64,000 nucleotides of DNA from Streptomyces sp. SCSIO 75703 (GCF_036607905.1 NZ_CP144555.1:1302001-1366000); one strand, 5' to 3'; counted from the first letter of the stretch, positions 31,547 through 40,981 are shown. Numbers and translations are program-made. Notes: generated by a model not told the origin, from the sequence alone.

Positions 31547-31574
31547 GAGGGCCTCCGCAACCGCGGGGGCCCTC
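31547..31574 (+). terminator. Terminator of the thiolase-fadB operon
   Basis: GAGGGCCTCCGC (31547-31558) pairs with GCGGGGGCCCTC (31563-31574) around an AACC loop, with one G-U pair. It begins 25 bases after the fadB stop and before the NYN-domain gene. Confidence 0.8.
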
Positions 31575-31612
31575 TCGCGCGTCCGGGGGCCGGGACGTGC
31601 CATTCTGGGCGC

Positions 31613-31987
31613 ATGACCGACGCCGCCGCCCTGCTCGTGATCGTCGACGGCGCCAACGTGGTCGGGTCGGTGCCCGACGGCTGGTGGCGCGACCGGCACG
31701 GGGCCGCCGAGCGGCTGCGGGACCGGCTGGCGTCGGACGGGCTGCCGGGGCACTCCGGCCCCGTGGAGATGGTCCTCGTCGTGGAGGGCGCGGCCCGGGG
31801 CGTGGAGTCCGTGCCCGGGGTACGGGTGGAGTCCGCGCCGGGCAGCGGCGACGACCTGATCGCCGAGCTGGCCGGCGCCGCCGGGGGGCGGCCGGTCCTG
31901 GTCGTGACCGCCGACCGCGAACTGCGCCGCCGGGTCACGGAGTCGGGCGCCGAGGTCACGGGCCCCCGCAGGGTCCGCCCGGACTGA
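31613..31987 (+). CDS. Small NYN/PIN-like domain protein
   Basis: This 124-residue protein has VIVDGANVVGSVPDGWWRDR at residues about 9-28, MVLVVEGAA, SGDDLIAEL and VVTADRELRRRV. The pattern of conserved acidic residues (Asp in DGAN, Asp-Asp in GDD, Asp in TADREL) fits the NYN/PIN-type metal-dependent nuclease fold. Family annotation is often 'NTP pyrophosphohydrolase' or 'NYN domain'. It is therefore probably an RNA-processing nuclease, but no substrate is known. The ATG at 31613 follows a terminator by 38 bases and the gene stands alone. Confidence 0.72.
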   Translation: MTDAAALLVIVDGANVVGSVPDGWWRDRHGAAERLRDRLASDGLPGHSGPVEMVLVVEGAARGVESVPGVRVESAPGSGDDLIAELAGAAGGRPVLVVTADRELRRRVTESGAEVTGPRRVRPD

Positions 31988-32030
31988 CCCGCCGCCGGCC
32001 GGGGGCACGCCGCCGCCCGGCGGGACGGCC

Positions 32031-32064
32031 CCGCCCTCACCCGCCCCGCGGCCGGTGAGGGCGG
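32031..32064. terminator. Bidirectional terminator between the NYN gene and the permease
   Basis: The 11-base arms CCGCCCTCACC (32031-32041) and GGTGAGGGCGG (32054-32064) are exact inverted copies with a 12-base loop. The site lies between two convergent genes. Confidence 0.7.
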
Positions 32065-32188
32065 GCGCGGGCCCGCTCCACCCGCCCCGCAGGGCGCCCC
32101 CGGCGTCCGTCCCGGTCCCCCGGCCCGCCCTACGGACGTACAGCACCGCCGTCAGGAAACGGACCTACGGGGCCGGATCGTGGGCGGG

Positions 32189-33685
32189 CTACGGGCGTTC
32201 GGCGGGGGTGGACTCGCCGGTGGCGAGGCGGCTGTGCCGGCGGCCGTAGAGGAAGTACACGAAGAAGCCGATCGCCATCCAGATGGCGAAGCGGAGCCAG
32301 GTCTCGGCGGGCAGGTTGAGCATCAGCCACAGCGAGGCGCACACCGAGAGGATCGGCAGCGTCGGCACCAGCGGGGTGCGGAAGGCGCGCGGCAGGTCGG
32401 GCCGGGTGCGGCGCAGGATGACGACGCTGACGGCGACGACGACGAAGGCGAAGAGGGTGCCGATGTTCACCAGTTCGGCCAGCTCGCTCAGGCTGGTGAA
32501 GCCCGCGACGATCGCGATGACCACGCCGAGCAGGATGGTCGGGCGGTAGGGGGTGCGGAACCTCGGGTGGACCCGGGAGAAGAAGCGGGGCAGCAGTCCG
32601 TCACGGCTCATGGCGAAGAACACCCGGGTCTGGCCGAGGAGCAGGATCAGGCAGACCGTGGTGAGGCCGACGGCGGCGCCGAAGCTGATCACACCGGCGA
32701 AGAAGGGGTGCCCGGTGGCCTTGAAGGCGTCGGCGAGCGGGGCGTCCACGGACAGTTCGCTGTAGTGCTGCATGCCGGTGACGACGATGGAGACCGCGAC
32801 GTACAGCGTGGTGCAGATCAGCAGGGAGCCGAGGATGCCGCGGGGCATGTCGCGCTGCGGGTTGCGGGTCTCCTCCGCGGCGGTGGCGACGATGTCGAAG
32901 CCGATGAAGGCGAAGAAGACCACGGAGGCGGCGGTGAAGATGCCCATCACGCCGAAGTTGGACGGGGCCCAGCCGAACATGAGCTGGATCAGCGGGGACT
33001 TCAGGTCGCCGCCCGCGGCCACCGGCTGCGCCTTCGGGATGAAGGGGTCGTAGTTGGCGCCCTTGACGAAGAAGGCCCCGGCGACGATCACGATGAGGAC
33101 GACGGTCACCTTGATGGCGACGACGAGGGAGGTGACCCGCGCGGACAGCTTCATGCCGAGGACGAGGATGCCGGTGAGCACCAGCACCAGCGCGGCGGCG
33201 AGGATGTCGAAGCCGAAGCCCTGGGCGCCGTCCCGTCCGGCCAGCTCGGCCGGCATGTGCCAGCCCGCGTTCTCCAGCAGCGAGCGGATGTAGCCCGACC
33301 AGCCGACGGCCACCACCGCCGTGCCCAGCGCGAACTCCAGGACGAGGTCCCAGCCGATGATCCAGGCGGGCAGCTCGCCGAGGGAGGCGTAGGAGAAGGT
33401 GTAGGCGGAGCCGGCCACCGGGACCGTGGAGGCGAACTCGGCGTAGCAGAGCGCGGCCAGCGCGCAGACGACGCCGGCCACGACGAAGGCGAGGGCCACC
33501 GCGGGCCCGGCGTTGTCCTTGGCCACGGTGCCGGTCAGGACGAAGATGCCGGTGCCGATGATGACACCGACGCCGAACACGGTCAGGTCCAGCGCGGACA
33601 GGGATTTCTTGAGCGCGTGCTCCGGCTCCTCGGTGTCCTGGATGGACTGTTCGATCTTCTTGGTCCGGAAGAGAGAGTTGCTCAC
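32189..33685 (-). CDS. APC-family amino acid permease (YfnA/cationic amino-acid type)
   Basis: This 498-residue membrane protein has about twelve helices. The first helix motif FGVGVIIGTGIFVLTG (residues about 37-52) is the glycine-rich substrate-binding break of the APC superfamily. FASTVPVAGSAYTFSYA and FFAFIGFDIVATAAEETRNPQRDMP follow, the latter typical of bacterial relatives of cationic amino-acid transporters. It imports an amino acid with protons, or exchanges amino acids. The GTG start has GGAGG four to five bases upstream. A strong terminator lies upstream, separating it from dxs, so it has its own promoter in 33686-33767. Confidence 0.9.
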   Translation of the reverse strand: MSNSLFRTKKIEQSIQDTEEPEHALKKSLSALDLTVFGVGVIIGTGIFVLTGTVAKDNAGPAVALAFVVAGVVCALAALCYAEFASTVPVAGSAYTFSYASLGELPAWIIGWDLVLEFALGTAVVAVGWSGYIRSLLENAGWHMPAELAGRDGAQGFGFDILAAALVLVLTGILVLGMKLSARVTSLVVAIKVTVVLIVIVAGAFFVKGANYDPFIPKAQPVAAGGDLKSPLIQLMFGWAPSNFGVMGIFTAASVVFFAFIGFDIVATAAEETRNPQRDMPRGILGSLLICTTLYVAVSIVVTGMQHYSELSVDAPLADAFKATGHPFFAGVISFGAAVGLTTVCLILLLGQTRVFFAMSRDGLLPRFFSRVHPRFRTPYRPTILLGVVIAIVAGFTSLSELAELVNIGTLFAFVVVAVSVVILRRTRPDLPRAFRTPLVPTLPILSVCASLWLMLNLPAETWLRFAIWMAIGFFVYFLYGRRHSRLATGESTPAERP

Positions 33686-33767
33686 GGGGCCTCCACGCTG
33701 GGCGTCCTCGACATGATCGAGAGCGGGCGTAGTGCGTATGCCCCGCAGCGGCCGGATTCACGCGGAT

Positions 33768-33807
33768 GGGCCGGTGCCACCACCGCAACGCGCGGTGGCA
33801 CCGGCCC
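33768..33807 (-). terminator. Terminator of dxs
   Basis: GGGCCGGTGCCACC (33768-33781) and GGTGGCACCGGCCC (33794-33807) are exact 14-base inverted copies with a 12-base loop, placed 28 bases after the dxs stop and ahead of the permease gene. Confidence 0.8.
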
Positions 33808-33835
33808 GTCGGCGGTACCTCGTGCCCGGTCGCGG

Positions 33836-35791
33836 TCAGTCGCGGGCGGCCTCCACCGGGTCGGGGGCGGCACCGGCGCGGCTCGTGCCGTTGGTCCGCA
33901 GGCGGGAGTGCGGGAGGCCGTCCAGCTTGGCGACGAGGCCGGTGACCTGGCGGGCGATGTCGGGCGCGGTGAGCCCGATCTCGGCCAGGACCTCGGCGCG
34001 GGAGGCGTGGTCGAGGAAGCGCGGCGGGATGCCGAAGTCGCGCAGCGGCACGTCCACACCCGCGTCGCGCAGCGCCTGGGCGACGGCGGAGCCGACCCCG
34101 CCGACGCGGATGTTGTCCTCGACGGTGACGACGACGCGGTGGCGGTCGGCGAGCGGGGCCATGGCCTCGTCGACGGGCTTGACCCAGCGGGGGTCGACGA
34201 CGGTGGTGGAGATGCCCTGCTTGTCCAGGAGGCCGGCGACCTCCAGGCACATGGGGGCGAGGGCGCCCACGGAGACCAGCAGCACGTCCGGGGTCTCGGT
34301 GCCGGGGGCGCGCAGCACGTCCATGCCGCCGACGCGGCCGACGGCGGGTACGGCGGGGCCGACGGCGCCCTTGGAGAAGCGGACCACGGTCGGGGCGTCG
34401 TCGACGGCGACGGCCTCGCGGAGCTGGGCGCGGACCTGCTCGGCGTCGCGCGGGGCGGCGAGCCGCAGGCCGGGGACGACCTGGAGGATGGACATGTCCC
34501 ACATGCCGTTGTGGGAGGCGCCGTCGGTGCCGGTGACGCCGGCCCGGTCCAGGACGAAGGTCACGCCGCACTTGTGCAGGGCCACGTCCATCAGCACCTG
34601 GTCGAAGGCCCGGTTGAGGAAGGTGGCGTACACGGCGAAGACGGGGTGGACGCCGGCGTGGGCGAGGCCCGCCGCGGAGACGGCGCCGTGCTGCTCGGCG
34701 ATGCCGACGTCGTAGACCCGCTCGGGGAAGGCGCGGGCGAACTTGTCGAGGCCGACCGGCTGGAGCATGGCGGCGGTGATGGCGACGACGTCCTCGCGCT
34801 CCTCGCCGAGCTTGACCATCTCGTCGCCGAAGACGGAGGTCCAGTCGGCGCCGGAGCTGGCGATGGGCAGGCCGGTGTCCGGGTGGATCTTGCCGACGGC
34901 GTGGAAGCGGTCGGCCTCGTCCTGGAGGGCGGGCTGGTAGCCGCGGCCCTTCTCGGTGAGGCAGTGCACGATCACGGGACCGCCGAAGCGCTTGGCCCGG
35001 GTGAGGGCGGACTCCAGGGCCTCCAGGTCGTGGCCGTCGATGGGGCCGACGTACTTGAGGCCGAGGTCCTCGAAGAGGCCCTGCGGGGCGATGAAGTCCT
35101 TCAGGCCCTTCTTGGCGCCGTGCAGGGTGTCGTAGAGCGGTTTGCCGACGACCGGGGTGCGTTCCAGGAGGTCCTTGGTGCGGGCGAGGAAGCGCTCGTA
35201 GCCGTCGGTGGTGCGCAGGGTGGCCAGGTGGTTGGCGAGGCCGCCGATGGTGGGCGCGTAGGAGCGCTCGTTGTCGTTGACGACGATGACCAGGGGGCGG
35301 TCCTTGGCGTCGGCGATGTTGTTGAGCGCCTCCCAGGCCATGCCGCCGGTGAGGGCGCCGTCGCCGATGACCGCGACGACGTGCCGGTCCCGGCCCAGCA
35401 CCTGGTTGGCCTTGGCGATGCCGTCGGCCCAGCCGAGGACGGTGGAGGCGTGGCTGTTCTCGATGACGTCGTGCTCGGACTCGGCCTGCGAGGGGTAGCC
35501 GGACAGGCCGCCCTTCATCTTCAGGCGGGAGAAGTCCTGCCGTCCGGTGAGCAGCTTGTGCACGTAGGACTGGTGGCCGGTGTCCCACAGCACCTTGTCG
35601 GCGGGCGAGTCGAAGACGCGGTGCAGAGCGAGGGTGAGCTCCACCACGCCCAGGTTGGGGCCGAGGTGGCCGCCGGTCTTGGCGACGGCGTCGACGAGGA
35701 AGGTGCGGATCTCCTCTGCCAGCCGGTCCAGCTCCTCCAGGCTGAGCCGGTCCAGATCGCGCGGTCCCCTGATGCGGGTCAGCAGCGGCAC
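33836..35791 (-). CDS. dxs: 1-deoxy-D-xylulose-5-phosphate synthase
   Basis: This 651-residue thiamine-diphosphate enzyme condenses pyruvate and glyceraldehyde 3-phosphate, the first step of the MEP isoprenoid pathway. Visible blocks are [16 protein letters not shown] with the catalytic His, [16 protein letters not shown] (the ThDP motif, near residue 143), [32 protein letters not shown] with the Glu that activates the cofactor, and [15 protein letters not shown]. The GTG start at 35791 follows AAGGAGG. A terminator follows the stop. Length is normal. It stands as a single-gene unit between the permease and the xylose transporter. Confidence 0.96.
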   Translation of the reverse strand: MPLLTRIRGPRDLDRLSLEELDRLAEEIRTFLVDAVAKTGGHLGPNLGVVELTLALHRVFDSPADKVLWDTGHQSYVHKLLTGRQDFSRLKMKGGLSGYPSQAESEHDVIENSHASTVLGWADGIAKANQVLGRDRHVVAVIGDGALTGGMAWEALNNIADAKDRPLVIVVNDNERSYAPTIGGLANHLATLRTTDGYERFLARTKDLLERTPVVGKPLYDTLHGAKKGLKDFIAPQGLFEDLGLKYVGPIDGHDLEALESALTRAKRFGGPVIVHCLTEKGRGYQPALQDEADRFHAVGKIHPDTGLPIASSGADWTSVFGDEMVKLGEEREDVVAITAAMLQPVGLDKFARAFPERVYDVGIAEQHGAVSAAGLAHAGVHPVFAVYATFLNRAFDQVLMDVALHKCGVTFVLDRAGVTGTDGASHNGMWDMSILQVVPGLRLAAPRDAEQVRAQLREAVAVDDAPTVVRFSKGAVGPAVPAVGRVGGMDVLRAPGTETPDVLLVSVGALAPMCLEVAGLLDKQGISTTVVDPRWVKPVDEAMAPLADRHRVVVTVEDNIRVGGVGSAVAQALRDAGVDVPLRDFGIPPRFLDHASRAEVLAEIGLTAPDIARQVTGLVAKLDGLPHSRLRTNGTSRAGAAPDPVEAARD

Positions 35792-35992
35792 CCGTGCCTC
35801 CTTGCAATAGAGCTGATCGAGCTGTTACCGGGCGGGTCGAGTCTAATCTTCCGCTGCGCCGGAAGATGTCCGGGCGGTGCGTCGTACGTCACCCGTTCGG
35901 CTGTACCCAACAACGCCCCCTCCTACGACACGGGGGAGGCGCGCGGGAGGTTCCGGGCGCCCCCGTACGGGTGGTGCGGGCCGTGGGCACAG

Positions 35993-36038
35993 CGCTCCGC
36001 CCGCCGGTCCCCGGGGACGGGGACAGGCGGGCGGAGCG
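35993..36038 (-). terminator. Terminator of the xylFGH operon
   Basis: CGCTCCGCCCGCC (35993-36005) and GGCGGGCGGAGCG (36026-36038) are exact 13-base inverted copies. The 20-base loop holds a second small palindrome, GTCCCCGGGGAC. It begins about 20 bases after the xylH stop. Confidence 0.7.
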
Positions 36039-36058
36039 GACGGCACGGGTCGGCGCGG

Positions 36059-37351
36059 CTAGGCGCGGCCCGCCGTCTTCTGCGTCTTGCGGGTGACGGC
36101 GTCGATGACGACGGTCGCCAGCAGCACGCCGCCGGTGATCATGTACTGGACCGGCGAGGCGATGCCCTCCAGGGCGAGGCCGTACTGGATCGAGACGATG
36201 ACCATGACACCCAGGAGGGCGTTCCAGGTGCGGCCGCGCCCGCCGAAGAGGGACGTGCCGCCGATGACGGCCGCGGCGATGACGTTCATCAGGAATTCAC
36301 CGGTGCCCGCGCCCTGGTTGGCGGAGGCGATCTTCGAGGCGACGAAGAGGCCGCCGATCGCGGCGAAGGTGCCGGCGATGGCGAAGACCGAGATCCGGAC
36401 CAGTTCCACGTTGATGCCGGCGCGGCGGGATGCCTCGACGCTGCCGCCGAGCGCGAAGACCTTGCGGCCGTAGGCGGTGCGGCGCAGCACGAAGTCCGTG
36501 AGCAGCAGGACCGCGAGGAAGATCACGACGGCCAGCGGCAGGCCCTTGTGCTGGTTGAAGACGATGGCGACGGCGAAGGCCAGGACGGCCAGCAGCACGG
36601 TGCGCACGATCGTCTCGCTCAGCGGGCGGGACGGCACCCCGGCGGCCTCGCGGCGGCGGTTGCCGAAGAAGGCGGTGAGGAAGTAGCCCGCCGTGACGAC
36701 GACCGCGAGTCCGTAGGCGGCGGCCACGTCGCTGAAGTAGTGGCTGGTGAGCTGGGCGACCAGGCCCTCGGAGTCGAGGTTGATGGTGCCGTTGCTGCCG
36801 AGGATCTGGAGCATGAAGCCCTGCCAGAACAGCAGTCCGGCGAGGGTGACGGCGAAGGCGGGGACGCCGATGCGGGCGAAGAAGAAGCCGTGGATGGCGC
36901 CCGCGGCGGTGCCGGTGAGGATGGCCAGGACGAGGGCCAGGACCTCGTTCATCCCGTGGGTGACGCTGAGCACCGCGAAGGTGGCGCCCGCGACACCGCT
37001 GACCGAGCCGACCGACAGGTCGATCTCGCCGAGCAGCAGGACGAAGACGATGCCGACGGCGATCATGCCGGTGCCGACCATGGCGACCGACATGTCGGAG
37101 AAGTTGCCGGCGGTGAGGAAGTTGCCGTTCAGGCTGGTGAAGATGGCCCAGATGACCAGCAGGCCGATGACGACCGGTATCGACCCGAGGTCGCCGGCCT
37201 TCAGCTTCCGCTTGAACTCGCCGACGTAGCCGGCGAGGCCCTGCTCGCGCACGAGCAGCCGCGGGTCGACCGCGGTGACGGCGGCGGCTGCCGCCTCGGG
37301 GTTCTCCACCGCGGTTTCCTCGGCGGACGTGGAGGTCTTGTCGATGCTCAC
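36059..37351 (-). CDS. xylH: Xylose-type ABC transporter permease
   Basis: This 430-residue integral membrane protein of the ribose/xylose permease family has about 10-12 helices starting near residue 58. Family blocks include LLLGEIDLSVGSVSGVAGA, FFFARIGVPAFAVTLAGLLFWQG and GGSVEASRRAGINVELVRI, followed by NVIAAAVIGGTSLFGGRG. A 50-residue cytoplasmic N-terminus precedes the first helix. The GTG start overlaps the stop of xylG. Length near 400-430 and the long insert favour the XylH group over RbsC. It forms the channel for a monosaccharide, most probably xylose, with the XylF-like and XylG-like partners. Confidence 0.9.
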   Translation of the reverse strand: MSIDKTSTSAEETAVENPEAAAAAVTAVDPRLLVREQGLAGYVGEFKRKLKAGDLGSIPVVIGLLVIWAIFTSLNGNFLTAGNFSDMSVAMVGTGMIAVGIVFVLLLGEIDLSVGSVSGVAGATFAVLSVTHGMNEVLALVLAILTGTAAGAIHGFFFARIGVPAFAVTLAGLLFWQGFMLQILGSNGTINLDSEGLVAQLTSHYFSDVAAAYGLAVVVTAGYFLTAFFGNRRREAAGVPSRPLSETIVRTVLLAVLAFAVAIVFNQHKGLPLAVVIFLAVLLLTDFVLRRTAYGRKVFALGGSVEASRRAGINVELVRISVFAIAGTFAAIGGLFVASKIASANQGAGTGEFLMNVIAAAVIGGTSLFGGRGRTWNALLGVMVIVSIQYGLALEGIASPVQYMITGGVLLATVVIDAVTRKTQKTAGRA

Positions 37352-38130
37352 TTCCGGATCTCCCCATGGGTGCGCGCCGCACGACGGGTCACGGCGTTGT
37401 CCGTGGCGCCCGTGATGGCGGAGATGATCTCTTCCTGCGAGGTCGACCTGACCTCGAAGACGCCGTTGTTGCGGCCGAGGCGCAGCACGGCGACCTTGTC
37501 GGCGACGGCCTTCACATCGGCCATGTTGTGGCTGATGAGGATGACGGCGTGACCGCGTTCGCGCAGCCGTTCGACGAGGTCGAGGACCTGGGCGGTCTGC
37601 TCGACGCCGAGGGCGGCGGTGGGTTCGTCCAGGATGACCAGCTTGGGCTCGCCGAGCATGGAGCGGGCGATGGCCACGACCTGGCGCTGGCCTCCGGACA
37701 GGGAGGCGATCGGGATGCGGACGCTGGGTATCCGGATGGAGAGCGTGTCCAGCAGTTCCCGGGAGCGGCGCTCCATCTCGACCTCGTCGAGGACGCCACG
37801 CCTGCGGATCTCCCGGCCGAGGTAGAGGTTGCCGACGACGTCGATGTTGTCGCAGAGCGCGAGGTCCTGGTAGACCGTCGCGATGCCCAGGCTCTGGGCG
37901 TCGTTCGGCTTGTTGATCGTGACGGGCCTGCCGTCCCACTCGACGACGCCCTCGTCGATGGGATGCACGCCGGCGATCGTCTTGACCAGCGTGGACTTTC
38001 CGGCACCGTTGTCGCCGACCAGGGCGACCACCTCACCGGCGTGGACCTCAAGCTCGACGTCGGTGAGCGCCTGGACGGCACCGAATCGCTTGGAGACCCC
38101 GCGCAACGCCAGCACGGGCGTAGCGGACAC
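37348..38130 (-). CDS. xylG: ABC transporter ATP-binding protein, xylose/ribose type with one nucleotide-binding domain
   Basis: This protein of about 260 residues has Walker A GDNGAGKST at residues 39-47, Q-loop VYQDLALCDNI, signature LSGGQRQVVAIAR, Walker B LVILDEPTAALG and the H-loop in ISHNMADV. Most XylG and RbsA proteins have two fused nucleotide-binding domains of about 500 residues; this has only one, as in other Streptomyces copies. The start is uncertain: GTG at 38130 has AAGGAG nine bases upstream, ATG at 38139 touches the same site, and the frame stays open to 38256. The stop overlaps the permease start. Confidence 0.88.
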   Translation of the reverse strand: MSATPVLALRGVSKRFGAVQALTDVELEVHAGEVVALVGDNGAGKSTLVKTIAGVHPIDEGVVEWDGRPVTINKPNDAQSLGIATVYQDLALCDNIDVVGNLYLGREIRRRGVLDEVEMERRSRELLDTLSIRIPSVRIPIASLSGGQRQVVAIARSMLGEPKLVILDEPTAALGVEQTAQVLDLVERLRERGHAVILISHNMADVKAVADKVAVLRLGRNNGVFEVRSTSQEEIISAITGATDNAVTRRAARTHGEIRK

Positions 38131-38307
38131 GTGAACCATCTCCTTCGCCGCCTGACCCGGCGGGAGGTTGTGCAGCAGTTTGAGGGGGGTGTTCCGCCGG
38201 CGCCCCGCGGCGGAGCTTGCGGGGCTGTCGGTCTGCGGGGCGCCGGCGGAGTTCATGGCGGTCGCCGGGCCGTACGGGCGTCCGGTGCGGGCACCCGTAC
38301 GGTCCGG

Positions 38308-38327
38308 CGGGCCCGTGACCGGGCCCG
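38308..38327 (-). promoter_or_regulatory. Hairpin between xylF and xylG (attenuator or RNA stabiliser)
   Basis: CGGGCCCG (38308-38315) and CGGGCCCG (38320-38327) flank TGAC and pair with each other. A second hairpin with arms CCGTACGGG (38270-38278) and CCCGTACGG (38294-38302) follows. They lie 8 bases after the xylF stop. Such structures commonly lower expression of membrane components relative to the binding protein. Confidence 0.5.
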
Positions 38328-38335
38328 GGGACCGC

Positions 38336-39448
38336 TTACTTGAGGCCGGCCTTCTCGCAGGCGGCCTTGTACTTGTCCGTGCAGATCTCGTCGAGGGTGT
38401 AGTAACCCTCCTTGATGACGGTGTCGTTGACGTTGTCCTTGGTCAGCGAGACGACCGGGACGAGCACCGTCGGAATGCCCTTGTTGGTGGCGCTGTCGGC
38501 CTTGTCCTTGGCCATGTCCAGCGGCTCGCCCTTGGCGAGGGCGACGGCCATCTCGGCGGCGACCGCGGCCTCCTGCGGGTAGGACTTGTACACGCTCATG
38601 AACTGCTCGCCCGCGACGATGCGCTGCACGCCCGCGAGTTCGGCGTCCTGACCGGTGACCGGGATGTCGGCGATGCCCGCGGCCTTCAGCGCGGTGATGA
38701 TGCCGCCCGCCATCCCGTCGTTGGCGGAGTAGACGCCGACGATCTTGTCCTTGCCGAGGGCGGAGATGGCGCCCTCCATGTTGGCGTTGGCGTTCTCCGG
38801 CTTCCACTCCTTGGTGTCGTACTCGCGGCCGATCTTGACCTTGCCGTCGAGGACGGAGTGGGCGCCTTCCTTGAACTGGGCGGCGTTGGGGTCGGTCGAG
38901 GAGCCGTTCATCATGACGATCTGGCCGTCCTTGGCCTTGTCGCCCAGCGCCTCCAGCAGGGCCTCGCCCTGCGTCTTGCCCACGGTCACGTTGTCGAACG
39001 AGGTGTAGGCGTCGATCGGGCCCTCGGCCAGGCGGTCGTAGGCGACGACCGGGATGCCGGCGTCCTTGGCCTTCTTCACCGAGCCGGCGATGGCCTTGGC
39101 GTCCACCGCGTCCACGACCAGCACGTCGACCTTGTTGGTCACCATGGTGTCGACCTGCTGGTTCTGCAGGCTGGCGTCCTGCTTGGCGTTGGCGTAGACG
39201 ACCTTGCCCTTGTTGTTCGTCAGCTCCTTGACCTTCTTCTCGATCAAGGGCTTGTCGAACTTCTCGTACCGCGCGGTCTGGTTCTCCGGCAGGAGCAGGC
39301 CGACCGTGATGGCGTCGCCCTTCCCGGCGGGCGCGGCGGACGCGTCCTTCTTGTCGCCGGACTCCTTGGCACTGCCACAAGCGGCGAGCGAGACGGCCAT
39401 CGCACCGGCGGCAACGGCGAAGGCGGCACGGCGCATACGCGTGTTCAC
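38336..39448 (-). CDS. xylF: Xylose-binding lipoprotein of the ABC transporter
   Basis: This 370-residue secreted protein has a short positive N-terminus, a hydrophobic stretch and the lipobox LAAC with Cys24, so it is a lipoprotein. The mature part has the type-I periplasmic binding fold: TVGLLLPENQTARYEKFDKP, DVLVVDAVDAKAIAG, IPVVAYDRLAEGPIDAYTSFDN, MMNGSSTDPNAAQFKEG and SANDGMAGGIITALKAAG. The YDRL and NGSSTDPNA blocks are typical of XylF rather than RbsB. The GTG start has GGGAGG eight bases upstream. The gene follows a dyad that may bind the ROK regulator coded immediately upstream. Confidence 0.92.
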   Translation of the reverse strand: MNTRMRRAAFAVAAGAMAVSLAACGSAKESGDKKDASAAPAGKGDAITVGLLLPENQTARYEKFDKPLIEKKVKELTNNKGKVVYANAKQDASLQNQQVDTMVTNKVDVLVVDAVDAKAIAGSVKKAKDAGIPVVAYDRLAEGPIDAYTSFDNVTVGKTQGEALLEALGDKAKDGQIVMMNGSSTDPNAAQFKEGAHSVLDGKVKIGREYDTKEWKPENANANMEGAISALGKDKIVGVYSANDGMAGGIITALKAAGIADIPVTGQDAELAGVQRIVAGEQFMSVYKSYPQEAAVAAEMAVALAKGEPLDMAKDKADSATNKGIPTVLVPVVSLTKDNVNDTVIKEGYYTLDEICTDKYKAACEKAGLK

Positions 39449-39537
39449 TTCAGAAACCTCCCTGACGAGGCCGCGTCCTTGCGGCCGAGGTGGCTGGAAG
39501 TCAACTCGGCCACAGGTGCGACGTCAAGAAGTAAATC

Positions 39538-39574
39538 CTTAACGAGATGGCAACGGTGCCATCCGTTCTCTAAG
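39538..39574. promoter_or_regulatory. Dyad upstream of xylF, candidate ROK-regulator operator
   Basis: GATGGCA (39546-39552) and TGCCATC (39557-39563) are exact inverted copies around ACGG. The outer ends CTTA and TAAG (39538-39541 and 39571-39574) also match each other. The dyad overlaps the stop codon of the ROK gene and lies about 90-125 bases upstream of the xylF start. It could be an operator or a small hairpin at the end of the ROK transcript. Confidence 0.45.
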
Positions 39575-40781
39575 TGAAGGCAGGAGCGGCTGTGGACAGC
39601 GACCCCGCGGCCGTCCCGTCCAAAAGCGTCGAATCACCCATCTCGCCGAGAGCGAGGGCGAGCGCGCCCAGCACCTCGGCCCGGCCGCCCAACGCCCCCG
39701 GGAGCACCGAGAGCTGGCGGGCGGCGCTGGGGATGGCGTAGCGGCCCACGGACTCCCTTATCGGCGCGAGGACCAGTTCGCCGGCCTCGGCGAGGTCCCC
39801 GCCGAGGACCACCCGGCTCGGGTTGAGCAGGTTGCACAGGTTGGCGACACCGCTGCCGATGTGGCGGCCCACGTCGGCGATGACCCGGCGGCAGCCGGGG
39901 TCGCCCTCCCGGGCCAGCCGGACCACGCCCTCCATCGTCAGGTCGCTGCCGTGGCTCGGCTGGAGCAGCGGCAGCACGTACCGCGCGGAGGCGAAGGTCT
40001 CCAGGCAGCCGCGGTTGCCGCAGCGGCAGACCGGTCCGGACTCGTCCAGGGTGATGTGCCCGATCTCGCCGGCGGTGCCCCCGGGGCCCCGGTAGATGGT
40101 GCCGTTGATCACGAGACCGGCGCCGACGCCGCTGGCGACCTTGATGTACGCCAGGTCCCGCACGCCCCGGCCGCTGCCCCAGACCAGTTCGCCGAGGGCG
40201 CCGAGGTTGGCGTCGTTGTCCACGTGCACCGGCACGCCGAGCCGCCCCCGCAGCTCCTCGGCGGGCCGGGTGCCGCCCCAGCCGGGCAGGATGGCGGTGG
40301 AGCCGAGGGTGCCGGACTCCACGTCGATCGGGCCGGGGACGCCCAGCCCCACCCCGGTGATCTTGTCCGGTTCGACGCCGGTCGCCGCGATCAGGCGGTT
40401 GACCAGCGCCTCCGCCCGGTCGAAGCCCTGGGTGGAGGAGGCGTCGACGTCGAGCGGCTCGGACTCCTCGGCGAGCACCTGGTGGGCGAGGTTCCCGACC
40501 GCGACGCGCAGGTGCGTGTGCCCGAAGTCCACGCCGATGACGATCCCGGCGTCCCCGCTCAGGGAGACGCTGCGGGCCCGCCGGCCGCCCGCCGAGGTGG
40601 GGGTGACCTCGACCGTCCCGCCCTCGCGCAGTTCGCGGACGATGTTGGAGACGGTCGCGGCGGACAGGCCCGTCGTCCGCGCGATCTCCGCCTGCGTGAG
40701 CGAACCGGCGAGCCGTACCGCTCGTACGACCCGTTCCAGGTTGGCTCGGTGCAGCGACGACTGCGACCCGGGAGTCTCCAC
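39570..40781 (-). CDS. rok7B7: ROK-family transcriptional regulator (Rok7B7-like)
   Basis: This 403-residue protein has an N-terminal winged HTH (about residues 14-70: GSLTQAEIARTTGLSAATVSNIVREL) and a ROK sugar-kinase-like domain. The domain starts at VIGVDFGHTHLRVAVG and includes GVGLGVPGPID, HVDNDANLGALGE and the zinc-binding CRCGNRGCLE. GTAGEIGHI supplies the ROK signature. The GTG start follows AGGAGG. It sits between xylFGH and ngcEFG, both transcribed the same way, exactly as SCO6008 (Rok7B7) does in S. coelicolor as I remember. That protein affects xylose uptake, carbon repression and antibiotic production. Control of both transporters here is inferred. Confidence 0.88.
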   Translation of the reverse strand: METPGSQSSLHRANLERVVRAVRLAGSLTQAEIARTTGLSAATVSNIVRELREGGTVEVTPTSAGGRRARSVSLSGDAGIVIGVDFGHTHLRVAVGNLAHQVLAEESEPLDVDASSTQGFDRAEALVNRLIAATGVEPDKITGVGLGVPGPIDVESGTLGSTAILPGWGGTRPAEELRGRLGVPVHVDNDANLGALGELVWGSGRGVRDLAYIKVASGVGAGLVINGTIYRGPGGTAGEIGHITLDESGPVCRCGNRGCLETFASARYVLPLLQPSHGSDLTMEGVVRLAREGDPGCRRVIADVGRHIGSGVANLCNLLNPSRVVLGGDLAEAGELVLAPIRESVGRYAIPSAARQLSVLPGALGGRAEVLGALALALGEMGDSTLLDGTAAGSLSTAAPAFT

Positions 40782-40981
40782 GACGAACCTCCTGCGCGCG
40801 GGACCGCGTCGACGAGGCCCCGTCCATGTCCAACTAGTGAACTCTAAGCTGAGCCGTTCGGGTCGCCTCCCGTCAAGAGGTTGAACCTCATCCGGGTACC
40901 CGCCCCGGACGCGTCCATGCCGCCCCCGGGGCCGGGAGCGGCATGGCGGCGGGCGGTGCGGGCGGGCCGTTCGCGGCCGGC

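Noticed and set aside
32180..37552. 1790-codon + strand frame across permease, dxs and xylH
   Set aside because: Antisense shadow with low-complexity Gly/Asp/Val sequence that crosses real genes and terminators.
38131..38256. 42-codon N-terminal extension of the XylG-type ATPase
   Set aside because: The extension covers the hairpin-containing spacer and lacks a ribosome site, whereas AAGGAG fits the GTG at 38130.
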